DNA of 6,628 nucleotides from Candidatus Hebobacteria bacterium (GTDB taxonomy: Bacteria; Armatimonadota; Hebobacteria; Hebobacterales; Hebobacteraceae): positions 1 through 6,628 of the forward strand of contig JALGTT010000075.1 of assembly GCA_029821235.1 (NCBI GenBank), in the 5' to 3' direction. A program made the position numbers and the translations under genes. Shown piece by piece: positions 5,496 to 6,628 of this stretch (its first letter is position 1; each line of letters opens with the position of its first letter). The notes under the pieces were generated by a model, which searched no databases, was not told where the DNA came from, and saw only the letters and a list, made by a program, of their open reading frames with translations.

Positions 5496-6628
5496 ATGTC
5501 TAAGATCGTTGCTGCCGCGGCCATCCGCGGATCACACACCATCGTGACCGAGGCGGAGCAGAAGTTGGAAGCCGCCATCGCCGAGCATGGGGAATCGCAG
5601 GCCCTGGAGTTCCCGGAGACCGCGTTCTATCTCCCCATGGCCAACGCCCTGCTGGGCGTGGACGTGAAGACCCTGGGAGACGCGCGGGAGGTGCTGGAGG
5701 TGGCCAAGGGTCTCCTCACGGAGGAGCCGAGCGATAAGGTGTGGCTTCCCTATCTCTCGGGCACGCTCGACGCCGGCATCGCCACCCTGCTGGCGGAGGA
5801 GTTGATCAAGGCTGTCGCCTACATGAAGGGCGAAGAGCCGCTGGAGGGATGGCACGGTTTCATCTCCGACACCATTCTTCGCACCCTCGGCATCCAGTTG
5901 GTGGACGGCCGGCTGCCCGGCTTCGCCGCCATCGTGGGGGCCGCGCCGGACACCGAGACCGCGGTCCACATCATCCGGGAGTTGCAGAAGCGCAACATCC
6001 TCACCTTCCTCATCGGCAACCACCAGGGCCGGACCATGCGGGACCAACTCATCGAGGCCGGCGTGCTCCCCAAGGACGCCTCGGAGACGGAGGACGGCGA
6101 TCTGAAGAAAGCCTGGTGGGGGCGCTACATCGTCCCCCTCGGGCCCAACACCGAGGACATCATCTACGCCCTCAACTGGGCGATCCGCGGCGCACTCACC
6201 TTCGGTGGGCACAAGAAGGGCCAGTGGAAGGAGTGCCTGGACTACACCCGGGCCCGCATCTTCGCCTTCGGGCTGGGGCTGGGCGACCTGGACGACCTCA
6301 AGTACGCCAGCGGAGCCGGGGCCATCAACATGGGGTTCCCGGTGATCGCCGACACCGAGGGCCCGGAGATCAGGCCCACCGGAGTCTGCACCTACGAAGA
6401 ACTGGTGCGCGAACTCGACCACCAGCGAATCGTCGAGACCTGCGTCCAGGTGCGCGGCGTGAAGGTCAGCGTCTCCAAGATCGACATCCCGGTCCCGGTG
6501 GCCGCCGCCTTCGAGGGCGAGACGGTCCGCCGCGACGACATGCAGGTGCAGTTCGGCGGCAAGTACACCACCGCATTCGAGTTCCTGCGGATGCGGGAGA
6601 TGGACGAGGTGGAGGACGGCAAGATCGA
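5496..6628 (+). CDS. acsB: Acetyl-CoA synthase catalytic subunit AcsB (CODH/ACS alpha), 3' partial
   Basis: AcsB condenses a methyl group from the corrinoid iron-sulfur protein with CO from CO dehydrogenase and CoA to make acetyl-CoA. The window holds the first 377 residues, with an open frame to its end. This covers the N-terminal domain that docks onto CO dehydrogenase and carries the CO tunnel, and reaches the start of the next domain. Marks shared with bacterial AcsB are FPETAFYLPMANALLG, GFISDTILRTLGIQLVDG, PGFAAIVGAA, NWAIRGALTFGG, GAINMGFPVIADT, PTGVCTYEELV, AAFEGETVRRDDM and the closing DGKI. Compared with Moorella AcsB as remembered, the region around residues 193-208 (DASETEDGDLKKAWW) is longer. 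The A-cluster cysteines lie beyond the window and cannot be checked. The presence of this domain and its similarity to the bacterial proteins argue against an archaeal CdhC. CODH (acsA) and corrinoid-protein genes are expected nearby but are not in view. Confidence 0.95.
   Translation, partial: MSKIVAAAAIRGSHTIVTEAEQKLEAAIAEHGESQALEFPETAFYLPMANALLGVDVKTLGDAREVLEVAKGLLTEEPSDKVWLPYLSGTLDAGIATLLAEELIKAVAYMKGEEPLEGWHGFISDTILRTLGIQLVDGRLPGFAAIVGAAPDTETAVHIIRELQKRNILTFLIGNHQGRTMRDQLIEAGVLPKDASETEDGDLKKAWWGRYIVPLGPNTEDIIYALNWAIRGALTFGGHKKGQWKECLDYTRARIFAFGLGLGDLDDLKYASGAGAINMGFPVIADTEGPEIRPTGVCTYEELVRELDHQRIVETCVQVRGVKVSVSKIDIPVPVAAAFEGETVRRDDMQVQFGGKYTTAFEFLRMREMDEVEDGKI

Overview
The window is a 6.6 kb stretch of GC-rich DNA (about two thirds G+C by eye, with strongly GC-ending codons). 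It reads as one plus-strand operon of the Wood-Ljungdahl (reductive acetyl-CoA) pathway with a [NiFe] hydrogenase cassette embedded in it. No RNA genes, mobile elements, CRISPR arrays or convincing terminators were found. All intergenic gaps are under 60 bases, and several genes touch or overlap. The bacterial-type AcsB and the MetV/MetF pair indicate an anaerobic bacterium that fixes CO2 or grows as an acetogen, or runs the pathway in reverse. The GC content would fit an uncultured actinobacterial, deltaproteobacterial, chloroflexotal or similar lineage. The sequence alone does not settle the phylum.

Layout: (1) 2-770, folD, methylene-tetrahydrofolate dehydrogenase. It is cut by the window start and carries a frame break at a CCCC run (389-392). 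Two residues needed for cyclohydrolase activity are replaced. (2) 803-1753 and 1757-3325, small and large subunits of a [NiFe] hydrogenase. The sequences look like group 1/2 enzymes, but there is no Tat leader, no membrane anchor and no cytochrome b gene. (3) 3310-3798, the hydrogenase large-subunit maturation endopeptidase, overlapping the large-subunit gene by 16 bases. (4) 3795-4496, metV, the iron-sulfur partner of methylene-THF reductase, joined to the protease gene by an ATGA overlap. (5) 4554-5465, metF, the flavin-bearing methylene-THF reductase. (6) 5496 to the window end, acsB, the acetyl-CoA synthase subunit, truncated within the protein.

How the genes fit together: FolD interconverts methenyl- and methylene-THF, MetV-MetF reduces methylene-THF to methyl-THF, and AcsB joins the methyl group, CO and CoA into acetyl-CoA. 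The hydrogenase and its protease lie between FolD and MetVF and are translationally coupled to metV. The main hypothesis is that this soluble hydrogenase supplies electrons from H2 to the MetVF reductase, directly or through a small carrier. It would take the place filled in other acetogens by Hdr/MvhD-like or RnfC2-like partners. This is inferred from gene order and missing partners, not demonstrated.
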